This document shows positions 34,906 to 48,300 of a stretch of DNA of 64,000 bases, one piece after another; the stretch's first letter is position 1; each line of letters opens with the position of its first letter. The notes under the pieces are model-generated. The model worked only from the letters and a program-made list of their open reading frames with translations, was not told the DNA's origin and did not search any database. The position numbers and the translations under genes are program-made. This DNA comes from Prinia subflava (Eukaryota; Chordata; Aves; Passeriformes; Cisticolidae), in assembly GCF_021018805.1 (NCBI RefSeq), contig NC_086248.1:27102922-27166921 (forward strand). The letters run 5' to 3'.

Positions 34906-37733
34906 GCACTGGTTTATCACAAAAGTGCATGTGGATTATGATGCAGCAGTACATGATTTCCTTAAATGTCTTCATTTTCCCCAGAGTTCTTCAAGTGTAT
35001 TTTGGTCCATACTCTCGACTTGGCTGAAAGATCAAAGAAGGACAGAAAAGATACTGTTTGAGGAAACCTTTAGTTGAAGAATTTTAAACAACTTAATGGC
35101 CTGCTGGCAATTATAGGATAATGTTAAAGGGCCATATTCAATCTCTCCTATTTTAATCTAAGTTGAGATGAAAACATCTAAAACATAGCTATGTCCTGTT
35201 AATAATATGCTGAACATGTGAACCTGTCCCAATGACCTTTGTGCAGCAGAGTGGCCAGCACTGCTTAAGCCTTTGAAGATACCAGAAAAGTGTGGACTAT
35301 GACAAACAAATAGTAATAACAGGAGACTTGGAGTTTAGAATATTAAAATCAGAAGGGCTATTAACTAGATTTTGATCCTTCTCCCAGAATAGATTTCATT
35401 TTAATTTAATTAGTGAATCCAAATTCTGCCTTCAAAGAGTTTCAGTACTCTAGCCACATAGCTCCAAATCTAGGCAAGTATGTTAATACTAATTTTCTCT
35501 CTTTGCCTCTGTATTTTCACTCCTGGGAGTTAATTCCCCAGAGAAAGAAAGAAAGGACATGTATCTGCAAGAAAACTACTATTCTTGTTGCTGAATACTC
35601 AGTCTTTCTATTTTGAGACCATTCCATTATCTTTAGAATCTCATGATGTTCAAAGATACCATTAGATAATGGAGTAGCAAATGTGTAGTTTGGGTCATTT
35701 AGCATTCTTTTCTTTTAGGTAGCAGTCTTGAACTATTATGTTCGTTATAAATGCTGTTACATTTGTCACTGTTATCAGGTACAAAAGCCTATGGTCTATA
35801 TTACTGCACAGATTTAGAAATCCTACATTCAGCAGCCCATCTTTTCATACCTATTTCATAATGAGGTTTTCTCAAATGTTACTAAAATAGACCTTTACAA
35901 AAAGTTATTTTTCCTTTTAGACACTTCCAAAAAAAAAGTTATTGCATGTCTAATGCAGAAGGTTTTTTCCCATTTACATTTTGACTTTCATTCATGTAAT
36001 TATGCATCATTCTGGTGTCATATACAAATTTCATTTTTACTGGTAATGAAAATGTGTTTCCTTACAATATTTTTATGGGATAAATCTGAACTGTTTTAAT
36101 ATAAGTGGTTGGTAACATTTCAGCAGTTTTTATTCTTCACAAAATCATTATTAGTCTTCATGCAGCTAAAAATTATTATGGGAAACCTATAACTAATAAT
36201 ATTAAATAAACAAAGATGTCCTGTAAAAGCAATGAAAAAAACCTCAAGGGAATATAGAAAAAAATACCAAGAGATTGTTTATTTAATGATAAAATCATGA
36301 AGGAAAAAAAAATTAACAGAGAAGAGTATAAAAAGTAAAAAGATGTGTATGAAATACAGTTATAATATCAGCATATATTACTTAGAAAATCAGCAAAAAA
36401 ATTAAATGTGAAATGATGCTATCTCATGAGAGAAAATGATGTCATGAGATGAAATTTCAAAGGGATTATGACAACTGTTATACCTTATGTCTGCTTTAGC
36501 CAAGGATAAAATCCTCCTATTTATAAGCCCAGCTGGCTCCATGTAATTGATGAAGACTAAGAATATTTCAAGACTGGGATTTGTATGGACACAGAGATAC
36601 TTGAAGAAAATCTAACTCTTAAACTGATATAAGGCCAGTTAAAGGCAGCACAATGTTCTATTTTGCACTAGAGGAGAATAAAGCAGGTACATCTGTGCAA
36701 AACTTCAGCAAAAATTAATCCCAAATGATCTGCACTCCTGTCCAGCATTTTAAGGATTATGTGTTCTTTCTATTAATAACTGATATTACACACAATATAA
36801 TAACAAAAAATACAGTACAAGTGAGATTGGAGAAACACCCACAGGTGATATTTGACTTTATCAACTTCTCAGGAAAAGAAAACCTGACAAAGAAGAGAAT
36901 AAACCAGGAAATGTTCAGTAACATCATGCCACCATATTTTGGCCAGGAAAAAACCTTCTCTTTCCACCTCTTCACATGTCACCTGATGACTTTGTTAAAT
37001 TCCTTCCTGTGCTTGAGCAGTTTTGGTAGGATGGGGTGGCAACCTTGGATCAGAGTGATGTGGAGTAACTGAGAGGATGCTGTTGGGGAGCAGGGGATGC
37101 TTTGTGGGTGTGCCCCACTGACTCCTAAAGTTTTAGCTTTCATATTTTTTAGATTCTGTACTGCCTTAGTGTGTGACTCTGAACTTCATATAAAGTTAGA
37201 AAGTTCTCTTCACAGTTTAGTTAGGAAAAACAATCCTTTTCCAGCTTGAGATCCAAGGACACTGTCACAGCTTTAGGCTCAAGAAGTATAAACAACGGCA
37301 AATTGAGGAAAGCAAACTGGGAGGATGGGACTTTATAACCTGAAGCTGTAATTAGACAAATAACCTCAATATGTAAATGTACCAAAACTTATAAAAGTGT
37401 AAAAATTCATGACAGTTATCTACCTTGTGTCCATCTTGAATGTAGCCATGACCAGGCTCTTGTACTGCCCAAGGTGTATCCTTTAAAGGCCTTTCAATGA
37501 GGACATACTTTATTCCCTTAACTCTGTCTAGTCTTTGCTCCAGATCAGCCTCTCTAGACATCACTGTCTTCTTCATGAGCTGCATTTGAACTCAAGTTCT
37601 GACCCAAAATCCTCAGCTGGGCTATGCTGGAAGTGACCGGGTACTTGCCTTTATACCTCGAGTACTTGGGCCTTGACCCTGACATAAATATTTGACTTAA
37701 TAACTTGAGCTCAGAACCTGTCTCCTTGCTGTT
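34906..37733. other. upstream region, no gene seen
   Basis: AT-rich. The + ORF at 36725-37072 (115 codons) has no recognisable domain. GC-richer pieces near 37025-37125 and 37435-37500 are unclassified. Confidence 0.55.
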
Positions 37734-37780
37734 TGGGTGCCACTGCAGCATTGGTGTCTGGGTGCCACTGCAGCATTGGT
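37734..37780. repeat. 25-bp tandem duplication
   Basis: GGGTGCCACTGCAGCATTGG occurs at 37735-37754 and again, identically, at 37760-37779, a period of 25 bp. Confidence 0.9.
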
Positions 37781-38473
37781 TGCCTCTGAGCACCATCCCC
37801 AGACACTCACTTTCCCAAATGGGAAAAGTGGCACCATAGAGATGGTGCCTCTTGTCACTGATGTCACTGTCATTCTCCCCTTCCAGCACACAACTCTTGC
37901 ATGGCAGCCCATATTTGCTGCTCCCTGAGACTGTGATATTATGTTCACTTTTTTTCTGATGTGTATTTAAAAAATACCAAATTTAAGTATGACTAAATAG
38001 GTATGTAAAATAAAGGAAAAGCCGTAAATTACAGTGCCTGCAAAACTTGACCTCTACTCCATGTTTGCAGTATGCATTAATATTCTCAATGGCATACCAA
38101 GTGGTCCTTTGTACCTTTATATTTTTCACAAATTTAATAATTCTTAGGAAATTCTGCATTATTTATGTCAATCCTAATTATTTGCAAATGATTCCTTATT
38201 TACTAGACATAATTTAAAATATTTAAAACATATGGCATTTGCTGAAGCAATATTGAACAAGCTAGACAGTGAGTTTACCTACACCTCAAATTACAGAACC
38301 CTTATTTCTACCTTATAGTTGTTCTATAAATGTAGACAGAGTAGTGATGTAGACAGTGCTGAACTTGCTTATCAGGGTTGCTGATGGCCAGTCTTTTACT
38401 CAGCAATCCCTATAAAATGATGGTAGGCATAACAGTATTAAGCCAGGGAATTTTACTTTAGTTTGCTGTTAGC
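37781..38473. other. no gene seen
   Basis: The 37550-37930 part is GC-richer, with overlapping short ORFs on both strands and no recognisable domain. The rest is AT-rich. Confidence 0.5.
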
Positions 38474-39068
38474 TGGCATGGTTTAACCCTGTCTGACAAG
38501 TAAGCCCAACACAACTGTGTGCTCATTTCCCCCTGTTTTGATTGGAAGGGTAAAAACGAGAAAACTCATGAGTTGCAATAAAGACAGTTTAGTAGGTAAA
38601 GCAAAAGCTGTGCAAACAAGCAAAGCAAAACAAGAAATTCACACCTTCTCATGGGCAGGCAGGTGTCCAGCACTGTCCCAGGACTGCAGAGCTCCATCAC
38701 ACATAGTGGTGACTTGGGAAGACTAACAGCATAACTCTGAAATACTCCCCTTCATTATTCTTCCCCCAGCTTTATATGCTGAGCACAACACCCTGCATGG
38801 TGTATGGAATGGTGAGGAATATCCCTTTGGTCCCTTGGGGTTAGCTGTCGTAGCTGAGCCCCCTCCCAACTCCTTGTGTATACTCAGACTCCTCATTGTG
38901 GGGTGAGGAGCAGAAAGGGCCTTGGCCCTGTAGAGGCACTATTTGACGACATCTAAAACTTCACTGTGATATCAATACTGGTTTCATCACAAATCAAAAG
39001 CACAGCCCCATACTGACTCCTGTGAAGAAAATAAACTCCAACCCAATCACCAGCCAGCCTAAAATTCA
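38474..39068 (-). mobile_element. solo LTR of the ~595-bp family, same strand as EYS
   Basis: On the + strand it begins TGGCATGGTTTAACCC (antisense of the family's GGGTTAAACCATG.. end) and ends CTAAAATTCA; in its own orientation it starts TGAATTTTAGG. Length 595 bp. Read on the minus strand it has CATATAAAGCTGGGGG (TATA box, about 38766-38781), GTCTTCCCAAGTCACC, and TTTACCTACTAAACTGTCTTTATT. The flanks TTAGC and GCTTT do not match, so no target duplication is visible. It lies about 5.8 kb upstream of the EYS start exon in sense orientation. Confidence 0.8.
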
Positions 39069-39553
39069 GCTTTGTAGTTCTGATAGCGAGAAAAAGCATC
39101 ATGGAAACAACACATACGTAAACAATCTTTAGGCCCACACTCAAATATCTTCTTAGAGTCTGTCACAATTCCTCCAGGATAGTCAGGGAGGTTTTGGTGT
39201 TGCATGTAACACAACTTTTTCTGCTGCCCTGTGCTTAGTGTTTGTGATGCCTGTTCATACAGCCCTGGGACATTAAGCTGACCATGGCTGAAGTCTGATG
39301 CCTGTACCCCTGTGTCAGAGTGTCTTTGCTCCAGCTGATCTCCAGCCCCTATCAGCTACCAGTGCTTTCCATAGGTATGCTTGAACAGGGCCATGAGTTC
39401 CTCCAGCTTGATGACAGCTTTGCACAGATGGATTTGCCTGTCTAGACAGTTCAGGAAATGTCTATGAGGAGCAGATGGCAGATGGTGGCCTGGTGCCACT
39501 GCAGCCCTACTACTCAAACCCAGTCCTCTATGCCTGTTACACCCACGCAGCTC
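39062..39553 (-). pseudogene. unrecognised open stretch, one stop in 164 codons
   Basis: One minus-strand frame runs open from 39553 to 39359 (65 codons), meets TAG at 39358-39356, and continues in the same frame from 39355 to 39062 (98 codons) before TAG at 39061-39059. The first part contains the helical-looking FLNCLDRQIHLCKAVIKLEE, then LMALFKHTYGKHW directly before the stop. The second part is polar, rich in Gln, Ser and Gly. There is no early ATG. The segment is GC-richer than its surroundings and abuts the LTR at 38474-39068. I do not recognise the product. It could be a decayed retroviral internal region, a processed pseudogene, or chance; the + strand also has open frames here (39299-39442 and 39415-39579). 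Confidence 0.3.
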
Positions 39554-39589
39554 TCATTTACTTCACTCACAGTTTTGCGTGAGCAACAC

Positions 39590-42077
39590 AATAGTATAAG
39601 GACTAAAAATCTACCAAAAAGTCTGTTGAAGGAGTTATAGCAGAAAAACAGATCCTAGAAAAAGTGTTTCACCTAAATAAATCAATCTATAAATACACAC
39701 TTTCCGCCTCTTGTCTTTATTGTAGTTTTCTTTCTAAGACCACAATGAAGCCCCCATGTGACCACAACTGTGACCTGCTGAGGTGAAAGAGTCTGTGAGC
39801 AAAGAAAAGGGAGATAGCAGCTATGATGTGCATTAGACAAATATCACAACACAGTTTAAATGAAGGTTAAATTTCTATGTAGAATCTATAACTGTTTCAT
39901 GGAGCAGTAGGTTGAAAAACACAAAAGGCAAAGCAACCTTTGATGTGATTCTAGTTAAGAGTGTCTCTAGCAGTGGCCATCATGTGTTTGGAATTTAAAA
40001 TGCCTCCAGAAAGAATTAAGGTGAAAAAAAAAAAGTCAACAGCTGTCTTCAGTTTCTAAAAGAGAAACAATTAATGAGTTAATTTGTTAAAAGAATGTTT
40101 AGAATGGGCAATGCTGTAAAGTGCTCAGAGGAAAAACAGAAATTATATAATGTATTAAAGATAGATTAAAAGTTGTGTACTACTGGACAGGGCTTGAAAA
40201 TAGATAAAAACGAGCTGGTATGTCTAAATTTAAATGTGTGGGAAGGAAAGAAAGAAGCAGACCTTACAATCTGAAATTGTCCATAAATAAATGAAATAAA
40301 AATATCACAGATGCTGGTAGGTTGAATGTGAAAACAGAGTCATATGAAAACACTGGAGGGAAGAAAAAAAAATCAAAGAGCAAGTAACAGCATCAATACC
40401 AACAACAAATCTCAAAAAAGACAGCAGTAACAGAAATTCCAACAGAGACCCTCCATAACCAACAGACATTCTAATTATGGACTTATTGTTCAGTTATGAT
40501 ACAGTATCACAGCGGATCATATTCACACTCAGTGAAAACTGTAGTTGCAATAGAAAGTAGAGAAGAAAAAGACAATATCCCAAGCTACTGAAAATTACAT
40601 TCTCTCCAGTCCCACTGATCACTCTGCTGAATTTCACAGGTTTGTTGAATTCACTCATGATGCTTAGGATGCCTGGGGATAAAAAAATGTTGCCAGAAAC
40701 ATTAACAATGGAAATTGTTAAGGAGGATACTGTGTTCTTGAAAATTAATTTCTAATATGTCTTAGTCTGCATATTAATTTATATAGCTCATATTTAGTTT
40801 ATTGCACTACAGCTGTATTAAGAGAGATAAGGCAGAAGTGGTTTTAAATGTGTTTTGTCCTTTAACGTTGCTGTACTTGACAACACAAGGTTCACAACAA
40901 TGGACAAGACACCTTGAGCCCTTATTAGTTATAGCACAATCACAGAACAAGGTCCTGGAAGTGACCATCAAGGATGATGATAAAGAGCATTGACATTCAT
41001 TGGAACATATATGGAGTGTTTACTTCAGTTAAATTCCTTCCAACAATTTTTCTGACTAGTGTTGTATAAAGAATGAAATGAAAACAGATGGACTTTAGAA
41101 CAGGATACACATTTCTCATGTCCATCATCATCCACCTTTCATTCGGTTTTTAAGCTTTGAAAGTATTTAGTCATGCCAGTAAAGCATGTAAAAACTTTTT
41201 TAAAGTGAATATATGATTTTCAAGCAGAATGCATGAAAATTATGAAGTGCAAAGTAAAACTGCAAAAGGATTCTAAACACAAAAGAAAAGTTTGCTCTAT
41301 TTACTTGTTGTCTATAAAAGCAATATGTATTTTTAAACTGGATTAGCACATTTTTCCTCTTTCCTTGAGGTTTTAGAGTTCCTACAGCAGGTATTTCAGA
41401 GGAGCATTTACAGTAATCTTTTTGTTAAAATCAAAAATATTCTTCTGAAGCTAACTTAAAATTATCACCACTTAGCATGCTTTAGTTCACTGAAGGCAGC
41501 AGTCTCAAAACAAGTGAATCTTCAAATGAAACAAACCTAAAAGAAACACTTGAAGAATGTACCTAGTATACCTCAGTGAGTATGGATGGTTGATCCATAT
41601 GTGTAAGTCTAGTCTGCAGTAAATCCTCCCAATGAGCAATAGCATGAATATCATTTAGAGGGATCAGGTAGCTTCACTGCTTCACTTTAAAATCCTCTCT
41701 TATCCCTCCATACTGCTTGAAAACAGAGGCAAATCTGTGAGCTGTATATGAACAAAAATAGAACTAGTTTCCTAACATGTTCAAGGAATTAAACTCTATT
41801 GCATTCAAAATAATTGATCCTTAATAAAAGCAAAGGAATTAAGACCAATTTCCCTGAAAAATAGCACAAATCTTGAAAATAAAATTAATTTTCATCAATT
41901 CTAGATAACATAGGTTAAGTGAATTCCATTCAATACTCTGAGAAAGTATTAACTTGATTTGTTCATGCATAAGGAGCATCCTTATTCAGGGATGGCTTAA
42001 CTATTACAGTCCATTGAGTCCTGTTGAGGCTAGATAGAAAGAAAGACTAAGAAAATTGGAGACTCCTAGATGGCATA
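39590..42077. other. upstream region, no gene seen
   Basis: AT-rich. Nothing recognisable beyond short ORFs. Confidence 0.6.
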
Positions 42078-42490
42078 GACTCAAAGAATGCTTTTGATTG
42101 GAAGCCATCTTAAAGATCGTCTATTTTCAACCTCCCTGCCATGGGTAGAGACACCTTGCACTTGACCAGGTTGTTCAAAGCCCCATCCATCCTGGCCTTG
42201 AACCCTGCCAGGGTTGAGGCATCCACAGTATATTTTGACAATCTGTTCCAGTGCCTCATCACCCTCAAAATACAGACTTTCTTTCTAACATCTAATCTAA
42301 ACCTTCCTCTCTTTGAACCCATTACTCTTTGTCGTATCACTACAGTTCCTGATGAAGAGTCTTCCTTATAGGCCCCCTTCAGATACTGGAAGGATTTTAT
42401 GCACCCCTCTCTTCTTCAGGCTGAACAGCCCCAACTTTAGCAGCCTACCATCATAGGAGAGCTACTCTAGTCTCTGTATCATGTCCTCTG
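42078..42490 (-). mobile_element. CR1 LINE 3' end, ~410 bp
   Basis: On the + strand: CAACCTCCCTGCCATGGGTA, GACCAGGTTGTTCAAAGCCC, CATCCTGGCCTTGAACCCTG, CAATCTGTTCCAGTGCCTCA, TTCTTCAGGCTGAACAGCCC. This is the antisense CR1 3' region. ORFs over it on both strands are repeat artefacts. Confidence 0.9.
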
Positions 42491-43647
42491 TAGAAGCCCT
42501 GAAGGCAAGGGGTAACATACATGTCCCAAAACCAATACCCAGATAACTCTGGAGGCAAATAGGGATTGCTGGTAAGAACCTGCTGTGAGAAAGGACTGGA
42601 TGTGGCTGGAGAAGGACCCCATACAGAGGCAGGCCAGCACCTTTCTGGGATAAACTCCTTGTGTTGGCTCCTGGAGAGCAGCACAGCACAAGCTGTGGGT
42701 TGAGAAGCCGGCATGGACAGTTGACCACAGAAAGAACCAGTAGGGGGCTCACGATCACCAAACACCCTCTAAGTCCAGCATGATAATGAATTTGAATAGA
42801 AAGAAGGAAACTCAGGCCCAGAGCAGGGAAGACTTAGGTGTAAAAAGGAATCCCTCTGAAGCCCAGGTGATGTATCTACACATGGCCTTGTCTAATACTA
42901 TGGCCATGTCTGTAGTAATAATCACACATCTATTTTATTTGTTCTGGAAGTGGAAATAAAAAAAACATCTTCTATACTATTAAACTTTAAGGCTGGTGCT
43001 TGGAACAGTTGTGACTGTTACCAAGTTGTAATTTAAAGTCAGTTCTCTAGGAAAACTTGTCAGGTCAAGAATCATTCCCAATAGGCAGGCAGGAGTGCAT
43101 ACACATTTCTTGGAGTCCAAGAAAAAGCCATAGGTTGGATAGGTCAGCCAATCCCATCAAGCCTCAAGACTAGACAACAACCTCTGGAAACACTCAGTTG
43201 TTAGAAAAATGTCTTCAGGCCTTTAAAGTAGGCTATGTTTGTACTGCAGGATATCATTATACTGTTTCAGGGAGTTTGGAAGCACAAGACAAAGGACAAT
43301 ATCTATGTCTATCTGAAAAATTAATTGCCCAGAATATGGAATTCAGAATAAGGTGCTATTTTACTAATATTTTGAAATCTATATAATAGCAAAATAATTG
43401 GACCTGTGAATAATGACAATAAATTAATTTGTATGACTCACAACATTAAAGGATTTGAGTGATAATTGTCAGTTCCGTAGTTCTGCATTTACTTAATCCT
43501 AAGGCCTAATAATTCAAATTCAGTAAAAAGATTTTTCTAAATATTCCATAGCTGTCAAACATGCACTATCAGAAAATGAAATATGTTAGCACAGAAAAAT
43601 ATTTAGTGAGGAAATCTCATTCTTACACCATGTGTAAAAAGAATTGT
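42491..43647. other. no gene seen
   Basis: 42491-42780 is GC-richer, with three overlapping minus-strand ORFs of 70-104 codons that I cannot assign; it may be a further part of a repeat. The rest is AT-rich. Confidence 0.4.
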
Positions 43648-43740
43648 GGAATCATAGAATCATTTAGGTTGGAAAAGACCTTTAAGATCATCAAATCCAG
43701 CCATAAACCTAACAGTGTAAAGTCCAACACTAAAGCACAC
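43648..43740 (-). mobile_element. CR1 LINE 3' tail, ~90 bp
   Basis: GGAATCATAGAATCATTTAG, GTTGGAAAAGACCTTTAAGA and TCATCAAATCCAGCCATAAA: a short antisense CR1 end. Confidence 0.9.
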
Positions 43741-43744
43741 ACAC

Positions 43745-44280
43745 AGGGAATACAAACTCTCTCTAAATAACAATGGTTATAATCTGATACAGTCTGACAT
43801 GTGGCTAGAGTGTGACAAGCTACGTGAAGATTTATCAAGTCTGAGGATTGACTTGCAACTTTGAAGAGTGTCTTAATAACAACGAGACAACTTCTCTGGA
43901 CATGCTTTGTAAAACGAAAGGTTTTAATAATGACAAAAATAACAAACATTATCAAACAAAATAAATATAAGTCTAACACAGTCCAGAGAAGACTCTTGCA
44001 CTGCTAAGGCAGTCCAAAAAAGCAATTGAGCAGTTCTGTGCAATCATTTTAGTACTTGATGGTTCAGGTGGGCTTTTTGGCACCTTGCCCAATGAAATTG
44101 GCAATAAGATTTGAGAAACATTTCCAAAGCCCAATCAGTGCCCCTGTGATGGCATTGGGCCAATTACAATAAGGGAAGAACAGAAAGTTCCAGGGCTTCT
44201 TTTTAAAAGTCAGGGGTGAAACTGGAACCCCTTTTCCTTATTTGGAAACACCTGCTTGGGTGTGAAAGTGCATTACTACA
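43745..44280 (-). mobile_element. LTR-like segment, unclassified
   Basis: Read on the minus strand, a CTTTTTAAAAAGAAGCC TATA-like region (about 44200-44216) is followed by ATTATTAAAACC (a poly(A)-type signal near 43920-43931). A promoter-proximal block with GCCAATTTCATTGGG (CCAAT motifs) lies near 44087-44101. The order suits an LTR. No ends or target duplication could be defined, so this is tentative. Confidence 0.35.
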
Positions 44281-47200
44281 GTAATCTATGTTCTTAATAG
44301 GCCTCTTGAAATAGACTAATATATTTGACAAAATATTCTGTTTAATGATAGAATTAATAAAATCGTTCCATAATTTAATATATTCTAAATTAAATATACA
44401 ACAGTATATCTAGGCAACAAGAGAAGTTGAATAACTGGTTTATTGTTGCTAGGATTTTACAAGTTACTACTTTGCAAGAATTAAATCACCACTGCACCTC
44501 CAACTACATTCTCACTTATACTGACTTGGAGGGCTTGTTACTACTCATAGAGAATTTAGCTAAGGCTTTTTATTTGACTGCTTAGCTGTATTCTTAAAAG
44601 AACCACAAAAAAAGAAAAAAGTAATTAATGCCGCTTATTAGAGTTACATATAATTTTCTTTGGTTTTAGTTACCTCCACCATAATTCTGTAGGAATTCAC
44701 AAAATAAAGGCTGTTGGACAACTCTATTTCAGGGATAATAAAAAATCAGAGAGCTCACGATTTTCAGCAAATGTCTTTTGAAAAACCTGAGTAAATAGGC
44801 AGATCAGTCAATCATTTAGGTCTTTGAAAAATTACCATTAACAACGAATATCAGGCAAGCCCTGTCAGAAACTGAGTTCTAGACATCTGTGTTAAGCTGC
44901 AGCAGGTATATGGGAAAAATCTTTTCCACATATGGCACAGAAAAACAAAGTAAAACCCAAAGCTAACCCTTCTACTAGTCAAGATGAGATGAATAGAATT
45001 TTAATCTAAATTTTGAAGAAGGTGTTGTATGGCTTGTATGAGATAATTTCAGTCTTGATGTCAAAATGAAAGAGCTAACAAGTATAATACAGACATGAAC
45101 ATGAAATTCTCCTAAAATATCAACTAAAATAACCAAGACTCTACAATAATCCTCAAAAGAGGATTTTAGCTGATGGTGGGAAAAAATCAAACTGTATATA
45201 GGAAAAAAAAATATCATCAACATTATTCTGCATTCTCATCACAAATAAGGAACACAATGTGTTACATTTTGTTGCCATAAATGTCTTAGTGTTCCTGAAA
45301 GAGTATTCAAGAGTATTTGCTATTTGGGAAGAAGCAGGTATCATCACCTGTTTCGGCTGCAGAAAAACAATATGACACAGAGAGTTTTATAAAACTGATG
45401 AGGTGGTGTTTGTATTTAATTACCTGGAAAGATCTGGTTTGGACCTCATACTGCTTTCATTCAAGTGATGATTTTATTCAACTACACTTGTACTAGTGGT
45501 CAAAGCTGAAATACTTCTTGGCTCAGAGGTAGTAGGATACTGATGCATCAAAATTAATTCTCATTGGTATCTGAAATTTGAGGAAGGTTCTCTTAAAACA
45601 ACACTGTTCCCACAGTAGATTTTGGATCAGTAAAATACATTAATTTTGTTCAGAATCTCATAATAACCTCAGAAAATTTCTCACACGACTGTGAGAGATT
45701 CCTTGCTGTTGTCCTGATCATGCATGAAAAAGGTGCAGGGCTTTTAACTCTGGGGGAAGCATACATACTGCCATTTTCAGAGCAAAACAAAAAGTGGTTA
45801 AATGCTTCCTGCTGAATTTTCCCAGCAGGCTTTGGCAAAATTCGGTAGAGTTCAGGGAAAAAACAAACCAAACCAAACAAACAAGCAAACAAACAAAACA
45901 AGCCATAATAAACCAAACTAAAATGAACAAACAAAAACCAAACCCCAAAATGCTTAAAACACTTAACAAAGATGAAAAAAATCTTTCCATAAATTATAAA
46001 ACTAAAATCTGATACATGGCTGCTGACCTCAATGCACTTGCAGCTTTGAAAGAGGTATATCACCTTTTTTGGTTTTTTTTTTCAGGACTGAAGTGGTTTT
46101 GAATTTCTAGGATTGCTAGAACAAGAAACTTAGAAGTTAAGAGTTGATCAGACAAGAAAAGAAGTATTTCTAAGTAGCATCACTAATACCCACGTGTAAC
46201 TGAATGGTATACTCTTTTCTGTAGTCCAGCAATTTTCAGAGGTTTTTGGATTGAAAAACTACACGATTGTCTCTATATAAGTTATAAAATCAGTCTGTAT
46301 TTCCTGTAGCCACTGAAACCTCCTCTCTATTCTTCCAAAGACCTTCCTGGCTCTGTTCATGCTTGACAGTTCTTGCTACTGAGGTTCTTGGTCACCACCT
46401 GCATTGTAAAAGTGTCTTCAAAGCTCAGAGATGCAATTAAACAAAGCAGCATCTTTTCCTCTTTCCACAGAGATATCTGTATGCATCCCTTGAGAGAGGA
46501 AATGCATACACAGTTTTACATACCTTGTAAAAAAACCCAACAAAACATAGGGAAAAAAAACCCAAACACATAATCTTCAAGAGGTTGAAATTTGTAGAAA
46601 TTTGTAAAATCAATTGGTTAAGCTGAGAACTTTGTAAGTCCAAAAAGCAAACCAGATGATATATTATCCACATCTTGATAAGAATGATTAAGAGAGAATA
46701 TTTAATCTAAACTGTACAATTTAAGTACTTGGGGAAAAGTTTCTGGGTTTTCAGGTTTTATTATACTTACTTTGGCATTAAAAATGTTATACAACATTTA
46801 TATGAGACCACTGGAAATTGTTTTCCTAAAGTGTATTTTTTTTAGCCTGAGTTAGTAATGGGACTACTCACAGTAGTGTCTTTATCACAGGAAGTTTTTA
46901 AGAAAATTTAAAATCAATGTTTAACATAGAGCAAATTTGGAATATTGTATTAAGAATTATGTAAATAATATCTAAAAATTAATTCAACTTACAGCAGGTG
47001 AAATGTCTTCCAAAGTTTTTCAGAATGTTACATCAACATTCTAGAAGCTGTAAAATATAAGTAATTTCTCTTCCACACTTATGTAATGAAAAAAGTCTTA
47101 GTATAAGATGTATTGACTAACTCATCAGAGAATTCACCTCACATAATAGAGATTCACAATCTAATTATGTTTTATTCTCATTTCTGTATCGTGTAAGTTT

Positions 47201-48057
47201 TCTGATATTTTGTCAGCTTGTTTTGTGCATAAGCATTCTTATTCAAAAGGCAGGATCAGTTTAAAACATTTAATCTGTTGAATTCCATAACACGTAATTC
47301 ATGAGCTATACTTGGAGATTTGAATATCCGTTTGAGGCATTTGCAATTACTTTTATTTTATGTATGATTTAATTCATGATCTTGCATTTTGCAACAGCAT
47401 TACTCTACTTTTCCATCTGCGGAATTCAATTGTCCCAAATTGTTTTCACTTCTTATAGTACTTTATCAGAATTAAACATCACTGTCTCTTAAAATCTGCA
47501 TATCTGAACAATATTTCTTATTTGGTCTCTCAAAAAAGTTCTGGGTTTTCAAGTTATTTGATATAAAATACAGCCTAATTTCTGTGTTGTACAAATAAAG
47601 CAGCATATATATTTCTCAAATCTGAAATGTGACATTTCAATACATCTAATCAAGAAGTTGCCTATAATTTTATTAATCATTCTTTGCATAGTCTACTGTC
47701 ATGTGTCGTGTAAGTGCAGACAGAAAAATTCTAAAGTAAACTTAGATTTTTAAGAATAAGAATATTTAGACAATTTTATTTTTGTGGAGTGATAGCTGAA
47801 TTTTTATTGGTTCTTTGGTCATCTGGAAGATTAAAGTGTTAGATTAGATATTTCATTGCAAATCCAGATCTGTAGCATCTGTTCTTGGATCCTGTGGAAA
47901 AGACCAGCCATAAAAATTACACCTAAGATAGAGAATCAAAAATCAAAGTTGAAGTATTACAGTCAAGGAGATTATATTTATGTCAGCCTACAGCTGTAAG
48001 TTGTTGGTAATAGATGATGGAACTGTAATTTGAATTTACAGTTCTATATTCGGCTTT
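44281..48057. other. upstream region, no gene seen
   Basis: AT-rich, with an A/C-rich low-complexity run at about 45860-45960 (AAACCAAACC / AAACAAAC units). The ORFs overlapping that run (45650-46063 minus, 45794-46012 plus) are low-complexity artefacts. Confidence 0.6.
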
Positions 48058-48300
48058 CACAGAATCTCAGAATGGTTTCAAGGAGCCTCTGGAGATCATC
48101 CTGTCCAAAACTCCTGCTCAAGCAGGACAGTCAGGTTTTGAAAATGTTTGTACATGGGGGACTTTCACAGCCTCCATGGGCAGGTCTCCCAAGAATTTGA
48201 CCATACTCACAGTAAGAAAAGGTTTTTCTATATTTTTTCTAACTTAGTATGTGTCTCCTCTGTGGCATTGTATCTATTAATCTCTACTCATTAATTATGA
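48058..48300 (-). mobile_element. CR1 LINE 3' end, diverged
   Basis: CACAGAATCTCAGAATGGTT, CTGGAGATCATCCTGTCC, ACTCCTGCTCAAGCAGGACA and a decayed ...GGTTTTTCTATATTTTTTCTAAC stretch: antisense CR1 end with substantial divergence. Confidence 0.75.

Noticed and set aside
45650..46063. 137-codon minus-strand ORF with hydrophobic stretches, possible membrane protein
   Set aside because: Much of it is the complement of an A/C-rich low-complexity run; the apparent hydrophobicity comes from base composition.
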